Source of the DNA: PHBD01 sp964578535
Lineage (GTDB): Bacteria > Desulfobacterota > Syntrophia > Syntrophales > PHBD01
Reading direction: 5' to 3'
DNA length: 64,000 nt
Assembly: GCA_964578535.1 (NCBI GenBank)
Contig: CAZODI010000001.1
Span: forward strand, 133,269 to 197,268
The notes under the pieces were generated by a model. It was not told the DNA's origin, ran no database searches, and saw only the letters and a program-made list of their open reading frames with translations. How positions within the stretch are numbered: position 1 is the first letter of the stretch; each line of letters starts with the position of its first letter. Positions 48,101 to 56,948 of this stretch are shown here, piece after piece. Both the position numbers and the translations under genes were made by a program.

Positions 48101-48847
48101 GACGGGACCGGACTCGGCTGTGAGAAGATCTACTACACCACGGACGGAACCACTCCGACGACGGCATCTCCAGTGTATGCCACCCCGATCGGCATCGCTG
48201 GGACGACGACGCTGAAGTTCTTTGGAAAGGACAAGGCCGGGAACAGCGAGTCGGTGAAGACGGAAGTTTATACGATCGACACGGCCGCTCCGGTGACGAT
48301 GGCATCGCCGGCCGGCGGGACTTATTATATGACCCAGTCGGTAACCCTGAGCTGTACAGACGGGACCGGAGCTGGCTGTGATAAGATCTACTACAGCACG
48401 GACGGAACGACCCCGACCACAACATCTCCGGTGTATTCCACCCCGATCAGCATCGCCTCGACGACAACGCTGAAGTTCTTCGCGAAAGACAAGGCCGGGA
48501 ACAGCGAAGCGACAAAGACAGAAGCATATACGATCGACAGGGCCGCTCCGGTGACGATGGCTTCGCCTCAAGGTGGTTCTGTATCGCATATGAGTCCAAT
48601 AACGGTGACTTTGAGCTGTAATGACGGCTCTGGATCTGAATGTGAAAATATCTACTACTGTTTGTCTAATTACGACGTTAATCCTACGGTATCTAGTTTT
48701 TCTGTATATAATAACCCGATTACAATTACACCCGCATACATGTTTCCATACGAAACTCAGATACTATATCATTATGCACGGGACAAGGCAGGTAATGTGG
48801 AGGCTGTAAAAAAAGAATTATATTATTTCAACATGAGCCTTCCCTAA
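45179..48847 (+). CDS. Secreted protein with 13 chitobiase-C-terminal-like (CHB_HEX_C) repeats and one YD motif
   Basis: 1,222 residues. It has a signal peptide (~1-29), a single Rhs-type YD unit (YEYDDLNRLIRVQHGDGK, then YSYDEVGN, ~34-72), then 13 Ig-like repeats of ~86 residues. Each begins near APVTTASPAGG, holds two Cys (LSC...GC, likely a disulfide), the KIYYTTDGTTPTT core and ends KFFxKDKAGNxEAVKT. The core matches the CHB_HEX_C_1/Ig-like domain found in surface and polysaccharide-active proteins. Repeats 9-10 and 11-12 derive from a perfect tandem duplication. GGAGG lies nine bases before the ATG. No enzyme, anchor or sorting domain is seen, so it is probably an extracellular adhesin or structural spacer, and a possible T2SS substrate. 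Confidence 0.85.
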   Translation: MISRLRYAFMLIAAMFMILFQSVIPLCAESIKYEYDDLNRLIRVQHGDGKTIDYSYDEVGNVMLKKQNGDVAAPVTTASPAGGIYNTTQSVTLTCSDGSGVGCDKIYFTTDGTTPTTASSVYSSPITIASTTTLKFFAQDKAGNSEAVKTEVYTIDTVSPVTTASPAGGVYNTTQSVILSCTDATGSGCDKIYYTKDGKTPTTASTVYSSPIIIASTTKLKFFGKDKAGNSEAVKTEVYTIDTTAPVTTASPAGGAYRSQQKVTLSCTDGTGVGCDKIYYTTDGTTPTTGSAVYDSPIDIIVSKTLKYFAKDKAGKSEAVKAQTYQIDAVRPVTTASPTGGSFKSMRSVTLTCTDGSSGTGCDKIYYTMDGTTPTTSSKVYSTPLIITDSTVLKFIATDKVGNTGVPKTETYTYDIIAPVTTATPAGSTSYNAPQTVSLSCEDNVRNGCYKIYYSKDGTTPTKEYSSPISITSTTTLKYFSKDKADNREQIQTHVYNIDKTLPMTTASPAGGIYNADQTVTLSCVEPSGGECVIYYTIDGSNPRIHSKLLYKKPISITETTTLKFFGKTWRMYPKEQSIQKDRLEEVKTQSYIIDKNAPITTASSAGGTFNSTQNVTLSCSDGIGTGCDVIYYTLNGATPVPGADGTSVYLSSPITIIMTKTLKFFSKDKAGNNEAVKALNFTIDKVAPVTTASPTGGTYNKPQSVTLSCTEGTKPGSDKTGCDKIYYTTDGNTPTAASPVYATPISIASATTLKFFGKDKAGNNEAVKTEVYKIDTAAPVTTASPSGGAYNTTQSVALSCTDGTGLGCEKIYYTTDGTTPTTASPVYATPIGIAGTTTLKFFGKDKAGNSESVKTEVYTIDTAAPVTMASPAGGTYYMTQSVTLSCTDGTGAGCDKIYYSTDGTTPTTTSPVYSTPISIASATTLKFFGKDKAGNNEAVKTEVYKIDTAAPVTTASPSGGAYNTTQSVALSCTDGTGLGCEKIYYTTDGTTPTTASPVYATPIGIAGTTTLKFFGKDKAGNSESVKTEVYTIDTAAPVTMASPAGGTYYMTQSVTLSCTDGTGAGCDKIYYSTDGTTPTTTSPVYSTPISIASTTTLKFFAKDKAGNSEATKTEAYTIDRAAPVTMASPQGGSVSHMSPITVTLSCNDGSGSECENIYYCLSNYDVNPTVSSFSVYNNPITITPAYMFPYETQILYHYARDKAGNVEAVKKELYYFNMSLP
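47406..48437 (+). repeat. Perfect 516-bp tandem duplication within the repeat-protein gene
   Basis: 47406-47921 and 47922-48437 read the same, and a short third stretch (48438-48460) continues the match before diverging. The unit equals 172 codons, exactly two protein repeats. The lack of any difference marks a very recent event or an assembly artefact. Confidence 0.85.
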
Positions 48848-49434
48848 TATGGCAGAAAAATGAAAAACAATCCTAAGTAGTCGTTCAGTACGGGAATAAC
48901 TAACTGAAGATCGAAAAGAAGTCAGGAAGGTGAGCTCACAGTTCTTCTTTCCTAAGTTAATTGTGCCTCGTCCAACGGAGTGGCAGAGGACAGTCCCTCG
49001 ATGAAACGATACAATATGAAAAGAACGAGCGGCTTAATAATCTCCACAAACATGCATATTCACCCTTATGATCGTTTCTTAAACCATTAAATAATCTAAT
49101 ATCGATACATTCCATAATCATGTATCTTGTCGAAAGTAATGATCATTTGGCATCGTGATAATACCTACGTTCTGTTGGTATTGTTCAATTGATCAACAGG
49201 TATTGCAATATCTGCAAGAATCACTTTTAGTGCAACCCTGATTTACTTTTCCGGATTGCATGAGCATCCGGAGAAACCCCTCTCCCCTGTAAAAATTGCC
49301 GGATTTGGTTGCGGATGAATTGAAAAGCCATCAATAGGCTTTTCCCGTTCGCCATACATCTTTCTTTTCTCGTCCCGAGTTTCGAGAGGACGACAAACTT
49401 GTATACCTTTTCATGGAAGGGACTGGAGGTCTGG
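48848..49434. other. AT-rich intergenic region before the T2SS cluster
   Basis: No gene supported. The stretch 48,915-48,955 can form a long purine/pyrimidine hairpin centred on GTGAGCTCAC, a possible terminator without a T-run. CCGGAT and ATCCGG arms (49252-49272) form another hairpin. No clear promoter boxes for gspG were recognised. Confidence 0.4.
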
Positions 49435-49863
49435 ATGCTATTCATAAGTAAAAAAAGGAACGGGCAGTCTGGAGTTACCCTGATCGAAATGATTGTTGTC
49501 ATGGTCATGATTGCCCTTCTGGCGGCCTTGGTTGCGCCGAGGCTTTTCCCCAAACTCGGCAAGGGGAAACAGGCTGCTGCAAAAGCACAAATTGAGTTAC
49601 TCGGGCAGGCTTTGGACCACTTTCGTCTGGATACCGGCAGATACCCGACGGGCCAGGAAGGGTTGGCGGCACTTACACAAAATCCGGGAGTCGAGAAGTG
49701 GGAGGGCCCGTATCTGAAAAAGGAAGTGCCCGCAGACCCATGGGGGAAACCATACTATTACAAGACGCCGGGTGAGCATGGAGAATATGACCTCATTTCA
49801 TATGGACGTGACAGCACCCAGGGGGGAGAGGGAGAGGATCAAGATATTGTTAGTTCAGAATAA
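49435..49863 (+). CDS. gspG: Type II secretion major pseudopilin GspG
   Basis: A 142-residue type IV-like prepilin. The leader ends NGQSG, followed by VTLIEMIVVMVMIALLAALVAP with Glu5 of the mature form; the C-terminal part has the GspG core GRYPTGQEGLAAL, DPWGKPYYY and the calcium-loop region (LISYGRDSTQGG...EDQDI). It polymerises into the periplasmic pseudopilus. GGAGGTCTGG precedes the ATG at 49435. It opens the secretion cluster, 113 bp ahead of gspD. The prepilin peptidase needed to process it is not in the window. Confidence 0.95.
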   Translation: MLFISKKRNGQSGVTLIEMIVVMVMIALLAALVAPRLFPKLGKGKQAAAKAQIELLGQALDHFRLDTGRYPTGQEGLAALTQNPGVEKWEGPYLKKEVPADPWGKPYYYKTPGEHGEYDLISYGRDSTQGGEGEDQDIVSSE

Positions 49864-49976
49864 CGGCGCTTCGCGCTTTTTAGAATTATTTTTGTACCAT
49901 ATAAGCATTTTACACCAATTTATCTTAAGTTAATCGATTATGATGAAAGGTTTATTTATATTGATATTAAGAAGTG

Positions 49977-52340
49977 ATGCCTAAAATGATTCGATCATTT
50001 ATTTTACTTATATTGTTTCAACTGTGTGCTGGTAGTGAAGCGGTAATGCTTTATGCGGCTCCGGCGAACTTGTCGATGGAACTGGCCCAAAAATCCGCTC
50101 CGATATCACCACTTCATGAATCTGAAATACAGAAAAATAAACACCCCACCTCGGAGCCTGCATCTTCAAAGGTAGAAACTCAAGTTTCGGAAAAAAAGCA
50201 GCAATCAGCTGAAACCACGGAGACAACCCAGAAAAAGCAGGCAACAGGTCAGGAAACAAAGGCCCAGGAGACAAAGGCCCAGGAGACAAAGGCCCAGGAG
50301 ACAAAGGCCCAGGAGACAAAGGCCAAACCGTCATCAACACAGATCCCGCAACAGGGTGGGAACAACGCCAGTCCGCTTCCCGGCCGGCAAAGTCCGGAGG
50401 CGAAAAAACAACTGAAACCGTCGTCACCGGAGGAAGCAAAGCAAACGGCTAACCAGGCCCAAGGAGCGCCCGCAGCAGTGCTCCCGCAGAAAACAACCCA
50501 GAGCAAACCTGCGACTGTGCTGCCTCAGAAGCCGTCGGCCGGTTCGCCTGTGCCGGGGATGCCACCGCATCCCCCGACGACGCAAGGGATGCCGCCCTCT
50601 GCTCCTCCTTTCCCCGGCGGCCCCGCAGCTTCAGCGAAGCACACCATAAGCAAAGGGCAGGTAAGCCTCAACTTTGACGATGCGGACGTGTACGAGGTGG
50701 TTCACACCCTTTTCGGGAATGTGCTGAAGGTCAACTATATCATCGACCCGCGCGTGAAAGGGCGTGTTACCTTCCGGTCCGTAGCGCCGATCGCCCAGGA
50801 AAACGTCCTGCCGCTGATGGAAGTCATCCTGAGGCTCAATGGAGTGGCTGTTGTCGAAGATAGTGGATTGTACAGGATCATTCCAATCAGCGAAATCGCT
50901 CGGGAACCGGCGGCGATCGGTATCGGGCGATCAGAAAAGAACGTGAAACTGCAGGGAACCGCTCTTCTTCAAGTGATCCCGATTCGGTACACGCTCTCTT
51001 CAGATATTGTAAAACTTATCAGTCCTTTTCTTTCGACAAACGCCGCTCTCGTCGATGTCCCGAGAAGCAACCAGATTGTGGTTGTGGATACCGACGCAAA
51101 CGTCAAACGTCTCATTCAACTGGTCAATATCTTTGACAGTGAGCAGCAGAAGCAGCATGGCCCGCAGGTCTTTGTCCATCATGTTCAAAACAGCAAGGCG
51201 AAAGACATCGTGACCATGCTGCAGCAAATATTTCTCGGTGCAAGTACGGGTTCGGAGAAAGCGGCAACAAAGAAATCGTTTACGCCATCGGGGCGGACAT
51301 CCCAGACAACGCCCGATACCCATGGATCCACACATAGCAAACAGGGTTCGACGAACGAGGCATTGTTGTCGGACATCGCAAGGATCTATGTCAATGAATC
51401 CATCAACGCGGTGATTATTGTCGGTACCCCGGAAGACTATGAAACCATAAAAGAAACCATCAGGAAAATGGACATTGTTCCCCGGCAGGTGATGATCGAA
51501 GGGGTCGTCGCTCAGATATCGCTGAAGGACAATATGAGCATGGGGCTGGCTTGGTCCATGAATGCCGGCGGCCTCGGAAGTCAGATTGCATTGAATCCGG
51601 GTAGCCTGAACAGTGATAGCCTTCCCGGCAGCGGCTTCTCATATGTGGCGATGGATGCCGCAGGAACCATCAAGGCCGTGATCTCCGCCCTGGCCTCGGA
51701 GTCGAAAGCCAAACTGCTTGCCTCTCCTCATATCCTGGTATCGGACAATCGGGAAGCAAGAATCCAGGTGGGGCAATCAGTTCCGATCCCGACTTCGGAA
51801 ACCATTGCGAGCGCAAGCGTGCCGGCGCAGAGGACAATTCAATATAAAGACATCGGCATCATTCTGAAGGTGAAGCCGATGATTAACGACAGCGGCCTTG
51901 TCACGCTGGACATTGTCCAAGAGGTGTCCACCTATTCAACCCTTTTGCTATATTCCGACGAGAAGCAGATTATTCTTAACAAAACAGAGGTTTCCACCAA
52001 TCTGGTGGTGCAAGATGGACAGACAATCGTGATAGGCGGTCTTATACGGGAAGACGCCTCCAAGTCCAAATCCGGCATTCCACTGCTCATCAAGATCCCG
52101 ATCCTTGGCTATCTTTTTGGAAACACGGATATTGATGAATCAAGAAATGAGCTGATCATCCTTCTGACTCCTCATGTTGTTAAATCAAAAAAAGAAACGG
52201 ATGAATTAACAAAAGGATTTGTCGACAAGATGACAGAAAAGGAAAAGGACATGAAACGAGACGAGATTCTGCAGAATGTGAAACGGCATAAACAAAATGA
52301 AAAAGGACAAGTAAAGGATGAAACCAAAGTAAAAGAATGA
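49977..52340 (+). CDS. gspD: Type II secretion secretin GspD
   Basis: The outer-membrane secretin, ~787 residues. After a signal peptide comes a ~200-residue low-complexity linker rich in Lys, Gln, Pro and Thr with five AQETK units, then N-domains (VSLNFDDADVYEVVHTLFG), and the secretin barrel (LLASPHILVSDNREARIQVGQ, TNLVVQDGQTIVIGGLI, IPILGYLFG). A further Ser/Thr-rich insert lies in the last N-domain. The C-terminus is Lys-rich. The long disordered linker before the first ring domain is unlike standard GspD. The start may be the GTG at 49974, the ATG at 49977 or the ATG at 49986; ribosome sites are weak. Confidence 0.93.
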   Translation: MPKMIRSFILLILFQLCAGSEAVMLYAAPANLSMELAQKSAPISPLHESEIQKNKHPTSEPASSKVETQVSEKKQQSAETTETTQKKQATGQETKAQETKAQETKAQETKAQETKAKPSSTQIPQQGGNNASPLPGRQSPEAKKQLKPSSPEEAKQTANQAQGAPAAVLPQKTTQSKPATVLPQKPSAGSPVPGMPPHPPTTQGMPPSAPPFPGGPAASAKHTISKGQVSLNFDDADVYEVVHTLFGNVLKVNYIIDPRVKGRVTFRSVAPIAQENVLPLMEVILRLNGVAVVEDSGLYRIIPISEIAREPAAIGIGRSEKNVKLQGTALLQVIPIRYTLSSDIVKLISPFLSTNAALVDVPRSNQIVVVDTDANVKRLIQLVNIFDSEQQKQHGPQVFVHHVQNSKAKDIVTMLQQIFLGASTGSEKAATKKSFTPSGRTSQTTPDTHGSTHSKQGSTNEALLSDIARIYVNESINAVIIVGTPEDYETIKETIRKMDIVPRQVMIEGVVAQISLKDNMSMGLAWSMNAGGLGSQIALNPGSLNSDSLPGSGFSYVAMDAAGTIKAVISALASESKAKLLASPHILVSDNREARIQVGQSVPIPTSETIASASVPAQRTIQYKDIGIILKVKPMINDSGLVTLDIVQEVSTYSTLLLYSDEKQIILNKTEVSTNLVVQDGQTIVIGGLIREDASKSKSGIPLLIKIPILGYLFGNTDIDESRNELIILLTPHVVKSKKETDELTKGFVDKMTEKEKDMKRDEILQNVKRHKQNEKGQVKDETKVKE
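50250..50324 (+). repeat. Five 15-bp tandem repeats in gspD
   Basis: Five units CAGGAGACAAAGGCC (the first with one change) encode (Q-E-T-K-A)5. The unit is a multiple of three, so copy changes would alter linker length without frameshift. Confidence 0.9.
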
Positions 52341-52471
52341 AAATGTAAATTTTAATAAAGTCCGTTGGCTTGAGGCGGCAGTCTTGCATTAGAACCATTT
52401 GAACTCTCGCACAATTTTGATGAGTCTGAATATTCGGATATTGACAGGTACTTGAAGATGATAATTCGCTT

Positions 52472-53194
52472 ATGAAGACAATCAATTATGTGAGCAAAAT
52501 GATGGGAGATAATAAATACGATCAACAGGATAATCATGACGTTATTAATAATTGCATCATTTTCATCATCGGATTGCGAACGATGCAGAATGATATAATT
52601 AAGTATTTTATCGAGAATCAGGTCGGTGCCAGATGTGCTATCAGCGCAAATATAGATATTTTATTTCATACTAATAATGATTACGATCATGAGATTAGAA
52701 TAGGATTATGGGACTTCCAAAGTACGAATTTACAAAACATGTTCGCTGATTTGAAATATTATCGTGAGCGCACTTTTCAAAAGACTTATATTGCTCTATT
52801 CAATGTCTCCACTGGATTCGGTGTGGAGGATAAGTGCATAAGGAAAGGAATTAGAGGTTTCTTCTACGAAGATAATACACTGGAACAATTCCAGTCAGGT
52901 ATTCACAAAATTATAAACGGTGGGTTGTTTGTTTCAAGAAAAATCATGGCTGAATACATCCTGAAGATCGAGGACCAGAACAGGATATCGGAGGTGGTAA
53001 ACAAACCGCTTACGTTAAGACAGATGGAAATCCTCAAGCTCTTATCAAGAGGGGCATCGAACAAAGATATTTCAGAGAAACTTTGTATCAGTCCCAATAC
53101 CGTCAAGGCTCATTTGTACGGCATTTTTCAGACCATCAATGTCTCCAGCCGTCTTCAGGCAGCCACATGGGTGGCCAATAATCTGCATGGATAA
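52472..53194 (+). CDS. CsgD/VpsT-family LuxR-type regulator
   Basis: 240 residues. The N-terminal ~165 residues are a degenerate receiver-like domain without the phospho-Asp pocket. The C-terminal HTH (LTLRQMEILKLLSRGASNKDISEKL, then SPNTVKAHLYGIF) closely follows CsgD (GASN-x-I, NTVK-x-HLY). At the place of the VpsT c-di-GMP motif W[FLM][TS]R it reads FVSR (153-156), so nucleotide binding is possible but not assured. It lies between gspD and gspE on the same strand and is AT-rich like them. CsgD and VpsT control curli and matrix genes, so it probably controls this cluster. Confidence 0.83.
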   Translation: MKTINYVSKMMGDNKYDQQDNHDVINNCIIFIIGLRTMQNDIIKYFIENQVGARCAISANIDILFHTNNDYDHEIRIGLWDFQSTNLQNMFADLKYYRERTFQKTYIALFNVSTGFGVEDKCIRKGIRGFFYEDNTLEQFQSGIHKIINGGLFVSRKIMAEYILKIEDQNRISEVVNKPLTLRQMEILKLLSRGASNKDISEKLCISPNTVKAHLYGIFQTINVSSRLQAATWVANNLHG

Positions 53195-53285
53195 ATATGC
53201 TCAAATAAGAAATCGGCAAAATACAACTTTCAACTTATTTAATTACACCGATCAGTACAGAAAAGTCAGCATCAATTGAAAAACT

Positions 53286-54785
53286 ATGTTCATGAATGAA
53301 GAAGATTTTCCGAAAGTACCGTTTATCATGGAGGGCATCTCTTCGAGATTTATTCGGGAAAACCGCATCATCCCCGTGGATTTCAGAAACAATGTGCTCC
53401 ATGTTGTCATGGAGAGCCCAAGTAATATGACGGTCATGAATGCGCTCCGAATGGCTGTGACTTCGGACATTGTCGTTTATGAAGGGAATGGCGGGGCAAT
53501 CGATGATTATCTGGCGCAGTATTATGGAAACGGAACCAATGATATTAATACGATCATCGAAGATATCGATGAGGAGGGCTTTCAGGTTGTCAGTGATGAA
53601 GAAGATGTCGGGCACCTGAAAGACCTTGCCTCTGAAGCCCCGATTATTAAACTCGTGAACTTATTGCTCTCGAGAGCCATTGAAAACAGAGCCAGCGATA
53701 TTCATATCGAACCGTTTGGAGATGAACTGAAAATCAGATTCCGTATCGACGGTGTACTGCATAACATCGAATCGGTTCCGGCAAAGCTTCAGCCCGCAAT
53801 CGTGTCCAGGATAAAGATCCTGGCAAAGCTGAATATTGCAGAGAGGAGGCTACCGCAGGATGGGCGTATAAAGTTGAGAATTCTGGACAGGGATATTGAC
53901 TTTCGCGTGTCCAGCATACCTGTGCTTTATGGAGAAAGCATCGTTATGAGAATTCTCGACCGTGAAAGCATTGTGATCAATCTCGACGATCTTGGATTTG
54001 GAACACATACAATTGAAACATTCAATAAACTGATCACCAAGCCAAACGGTATCATCCTTGTTACGGGGCCGACGGGAAGTGGAAAGACGACGACACTGTA
54101 TGGAGCACTGAATAAAATTAATTCACCAGACAAGAAAATTATTACAGTCGAAGATCCGGTCGAATATCAACTGAAAGGGATCAATCAGATTCAAGTAAAA
54201 CCGCAGATTGGACTAAATTTCCCGAATATTCTTCGGCATATCGTCAGGCAGGACCCGGACATAATCATGATCGGCGAAGTGCGTGATCTGGAAACGGCAG
54301 AAATAGCTATTCAATCAGCCCTTACAGGGCACCTGGTTTTCTCGACTCTGCACACAAATGATGCGCCAAGCGCCATAACCAGGCTGGTCGATATCGGGGT
54401 GGAGAATTATTTGCTGGCATCAACAATCAGAGGCATTCTGGCGCAACGGCTTGTTCGAGTAATTTGCCCGTGTTGCAAAGAGAAAAGCGTTGAAGCGACC
54501 GGTATGAATCCCGATCTGGGGATTGAGATTCCAAGGGAACAGTATGCGGGGAAAGGGTGCGATAAATGTGCACATACGGGATATTTCGGTCGGACGGGGA
54601 TATTTGAACTGCTGTATGTGGATGATGAGGTGCGGCATTCGATAACAAGAAATCTTGAGCTCAATCGACTTCGCAAGATTGCTCAAGAAAACGGCATGAA
54701 AACACTGCTTCAGGATGGTGCAGAGAAGGTCACGAAAGGAATCACCACAATAAGTGAACTTTTCCGGGTTACCCAGGAGGCATAG
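53286..54785 (+). CDS. gspE: Type II secretion ATPase GspE
   Basis: A 499-residue cytoplasmic hexameric ATPase that powers pseudopilus assembly. It has an N1E-like domain (1-110), an N2E domain (SDIHIEPFGDELKIRFRIDG), Walker A GPTGSGKTTTLY, an Asp box (ITVEDPVEYQ), Walker B (DIIMIGEVRDLETAE), a His box (LTGHLVFSTLHTNDA) and a tetracysteine zinc loop (CPCC...CDKC). All catalytic parts are intact. An alternative ATG is six bases later. It is followed 6 bp on by gspF. Confidence 0.96.
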   Translation: MFMNEEDFPKVPFIMEGISSRFIRENRIIPVDFRNNVLHVVMESPSNMTVMNALRMAVTSDIVVYEGNGGAIDDYLAQYYGNGTNDINTIIEDIDEEGFQVVSDEEDVGHLKDLASEAPIIKLVNLLLSRAIENRASDIHIEPFGDELKIRFRIDGVLHNIESVPAKLQPAIVSRIKILAKLNIAERRLPQDGRIKLRILDRDIDFRVSSIPVLYGESIVMRILDRESIVINLDDLGFGTHTIETFNKLITKPNGIILVTGPTGSGKTTTLYGALNKINSPDKKIITVEDPVEYQLKGINQIQVKPQIGLNFPNILRHIVRQDPDIIMIGEVRDLETAEIAIQSALTGHLVFSTLHTNDAPSAITRLVDIGVENYLLASTIRGILAQRLVRVICPCCKEKSVEATGMNPDLGIEIPREQYAGKGCDKCAHTGYFGRTGIFELLYVDDEVRHSITRNLELNRLRKIAQENGMKTLLQDGAEKVTKGITTISELFRVTQEA

Positions 54786-54791
54786 AAATAC

Positions 54792-55988
54792 GTGCAACAT
54801 TTTTCTTACAGGGTAACAACAAGAGATGGCAGCATTATGGAAGGTTTCGTCGAAGCCATCGACTATAATGCGGCCATCGAGAAATTGAAAATCTCGGGGA
54901 ATATACCTCTGAAAGTAATACCTGTAAGAAAAGGTTCAAGAGATAATGAAACGAACCTTCGGCAGCAAAAAAGCAATCTTCAGTTGTTTACGGGTGAACT
55001 GGCCGTATTGCTCGATGCCGGCTTGCCGCTTGATCGAAGCCTTAATATCCTTTCCAATATATTTGAAAATGAAGGCATGAGAGAAGTTATACGATCGGTT
55101 CTGAAGTCGATCCGGGAAGGAAGATCTTTTTCGGAGGCGCTTCAGAATCATCCGCGAGTGTTTCCGAAACTTTATGTCAATATGATCAAGGCCGGCGAGG
55201 TCAGCGGCGTCCTGTATATAGTTCTTGAGAAATTGAATGAATATCTGGCTTCAACGAAAGAATTGAAGGAACACATTTTCTCAGCCATGATTTATCCGGT
55301 TGTTCTTTTGGGAACAGGCATCCTTTCCATTATCGTCCTGATTGTATTTGTTATTCCAAGGTTTTCGGCGATATTCACGGAACTTGGAGCTTCATTGCCA
55401 CTTCCGACAAAAATTCTACTGGCTGTCAGCAGTGCGATCCAGTCTTATTGGTGGATAATTCTCCTGATTGCTGCCGCCGGATGGATCCTGCTCTCGAAAT
55501 ACATAAAATCGGAAAAGGGAAGGTATTGGTGGGATGAATTGAAGCTCCGGTTGTTGAAGAGCGTAATCATTGAGCTGGAGACGGAACGCTTTTCCAGGAC
55601 TTTGGGTACACTTCTTAAAAGTGGTGTCCCATTGATTCAGGCAATCCACAATGCCAGGGATGTCATCGGAAACGAAGTAATTGTTAAATCATTGGAATCG
55701 CTTTCAAAACGTGTGAAGGAGGGGAAAGGGATGGCCGGGCCGCTCTCAGAAACAAAGATATTTCCATCTCTTGCATTGTCGATGGTCAAAGTGGGAGAAG
55801 AAACGGGACAACTGGACAATATGCTTATAAAAGTTGCTTCAATATATGAAAAAAAACTTAAAGAAACCATCAAGAGATTTGTAAGCCTGCTCGAACCGAT
55901 CATGATTCTGGGCATGGGACTCATGATTGGTTTTATTGTTATTTCAATTCTTATGGCAATCTTCAGCATAACAGATTTACCAATATAA
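54792..55988 (+). CDS. gspF: Type II secretion inner-membrane platform protein GspF
   Basis: A 398-residue polytopic protein with two T2SSF domains (about 65-190 and 265-390), each ending in a hydrophobic helix; SATKEL...HIFSAMIYPVVLL and GEETGQLDNML are typical. It anchors GspE and GspL to the membrane. The start is GTG at 54792 with AGGAGG 14 bases upstream. Confidence 0.95.
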   Translation: MQHFSYRVTTRDGSIMEGFVEAIDYNAAIEKLKISGNIPLKVIPVRKGSRDNETNLRQQKSNLQLFTGELAVLLDAGLPLDRSLNILSNIFENEGMREVIRSVLKSIREGRSFSEALQNHPRVFPKLYVNMIKAGEVSGVLYIVLEKLNEYLASTKELKEHIFSAMIYPVVLLGTGILSIIVLIVFVIPRFSAIFTELGASLPLPTKILLAVSSAIQSYWWIILLIAAAGWILLSKYIKSEKGRYWWDELKLRLLKSVIIELETERFSRTLGTLLKSGVPLIQAIHNARDVIGNEVIVKSLESLSKRVKEGKGMAGPLSETKIFPSLALSMVKVGEETGQLDNMLIKVASIYEKKLKETIKRFVSLLEPIMILGMGLMIGFIVISILMAIFSITDLPI

Positions 55989-56016
55989 ACATTCCATGCA
56001 GAATTAAATATAGACA

Positions 56017-56460
56017 ATGGAAAAAGGCTTTACACTTCTTGAGATAATTATTGTTCTATTTCTTATTGCTCTTATTACGGGTCTGTCATCGACGCATTAC
56101 GCAAATTTGTTTCCTGCGATGAAATTCAATGCTGTAACGAGAGAAGTAATGTCAACCATGAAACACGCGAGAAATCTTGCAAAAGCCAATAATGAAACTG
56201 TGATTGTCACAATCGATCTTGATGACAGAAAATACAAAATAGAAGGGATGGCAGTGAAGGAGATACCAAAAGATATCAATGTAAAGGTTGTGGATCCGGA
56301 TAAAGGGGAAATTTTTAGAGGTAAGTATATGATGCATTTTTATGCCGGAGGTGTTGCCGATGGTGGAACCATTGTCATGTGGAATTATAAGAAAACAAGA
56401 AGTATTAAACTGGATCCAATTTTAGGGGCAATTATAGCAAATATCGATACCAGGTTATAA
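56017..56460 (+). CDS. gspH: Type II secretion minor pseudopilin GspH
   Basis: A 147-residue prepilin with a very short leader (MEKG) and the mature start FTLLEIIIVLFLIALITGLS. The C-terminal part has the GspH-like motif of strands with conserved Gly and ends KLDPILGAIIAN. It is a minor pseudopilin of the pseudopilus. The class is inferred from the order H-I-J-K and its length. Confidence 0.85.
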   Translation: MEKGFTLLEIIIVLFLIALITGLSSTHYANLFPAMKFNAVTREVMSTMKHARNLAKANNETVIVTIDLDDRKYKIEGMAVKEIPKDINVKVVDPDKGEIFRGKYMMHFYAGGVADGGTIVMWNYKKTRSIKLDPILGAIIANIDTRL

Positions 56461-56486
56461 AAAGCTTTGATAGCATTTGAGGGTAA

Positions 56487-56933
56487 ATGATTTGTAGCCG
56501 TCAAAAAGGAAACAGTGGACCTTCTGAAAAGCCATGGCACTCACAGAAAGGTTTCACGCTTCTTGAGATACTTGTCACGTTAATTATATTAAGTGTTGCG
56601 ATCATCACAATTATTCAACTGTTCTCATCAAATATCAAATCTATTACCAGATCGGAAGAGTTAACGAAAGTCTTACTATGTGCAGAATCGAAGATGCGCC
56701 AAATCCAGAGTATGGATAAATTAGATGAGAAGTCATGGGGTGAGATCACCGATGATGGTTATAAGATCGATATTATTGTATCTGAAACGTTGAATGAAAG
56801 AACGCAGAATCTCCCCCTGAAAATGCTGGCTATCGCTTTAACCGTTTACCGCCCAGATGGCAGGAAGAACAAGTCCATTAGAATCAGAACACTGAAAATT
56901 ATAGATCGAATTGAATCAGAAACATTGCGATAG
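56487..56933 (+). CDS. gspI: Type II secretion minor pseudopilin GspI
   Basis: A 148-residue prepilin whose ~22-residue leader ends SQKG, followed by FTLLEILVTLIILSVAII. The body fits the short GspI fold. In T2SS, I, J and K form the pseudopilus tip complex. Position between H and J supports the call. Confidence 0.85.
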   Translation: MICSRQKGNSGPSEKPWHSQKGFTLLEILVTLIILSVAIITIIQLFSSNIKSITRSEELTKVLLCAESKMRQIQSMDKLDEKSWGEITDDGYKIDIIVSETLNERTQNLPLKMLAIALTVYRPDGRKNKSIRIRTLKIIDRIESETLR

Positions 56934-56948
56934 GCAACAGCAGGAAAG

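Noticed and set aside
47300..48589. A 429-residue minus-strand ORF in the repeat-protein gene
   Set aside because: It is the antisense reading of repetitive DNA; the repeat structure keeps it open by chance.
50250..50324. CRISPR-like short repeats in gspD
   Set aside because: The units are directly adjacent with no spacers and encode a regular AQETK run.
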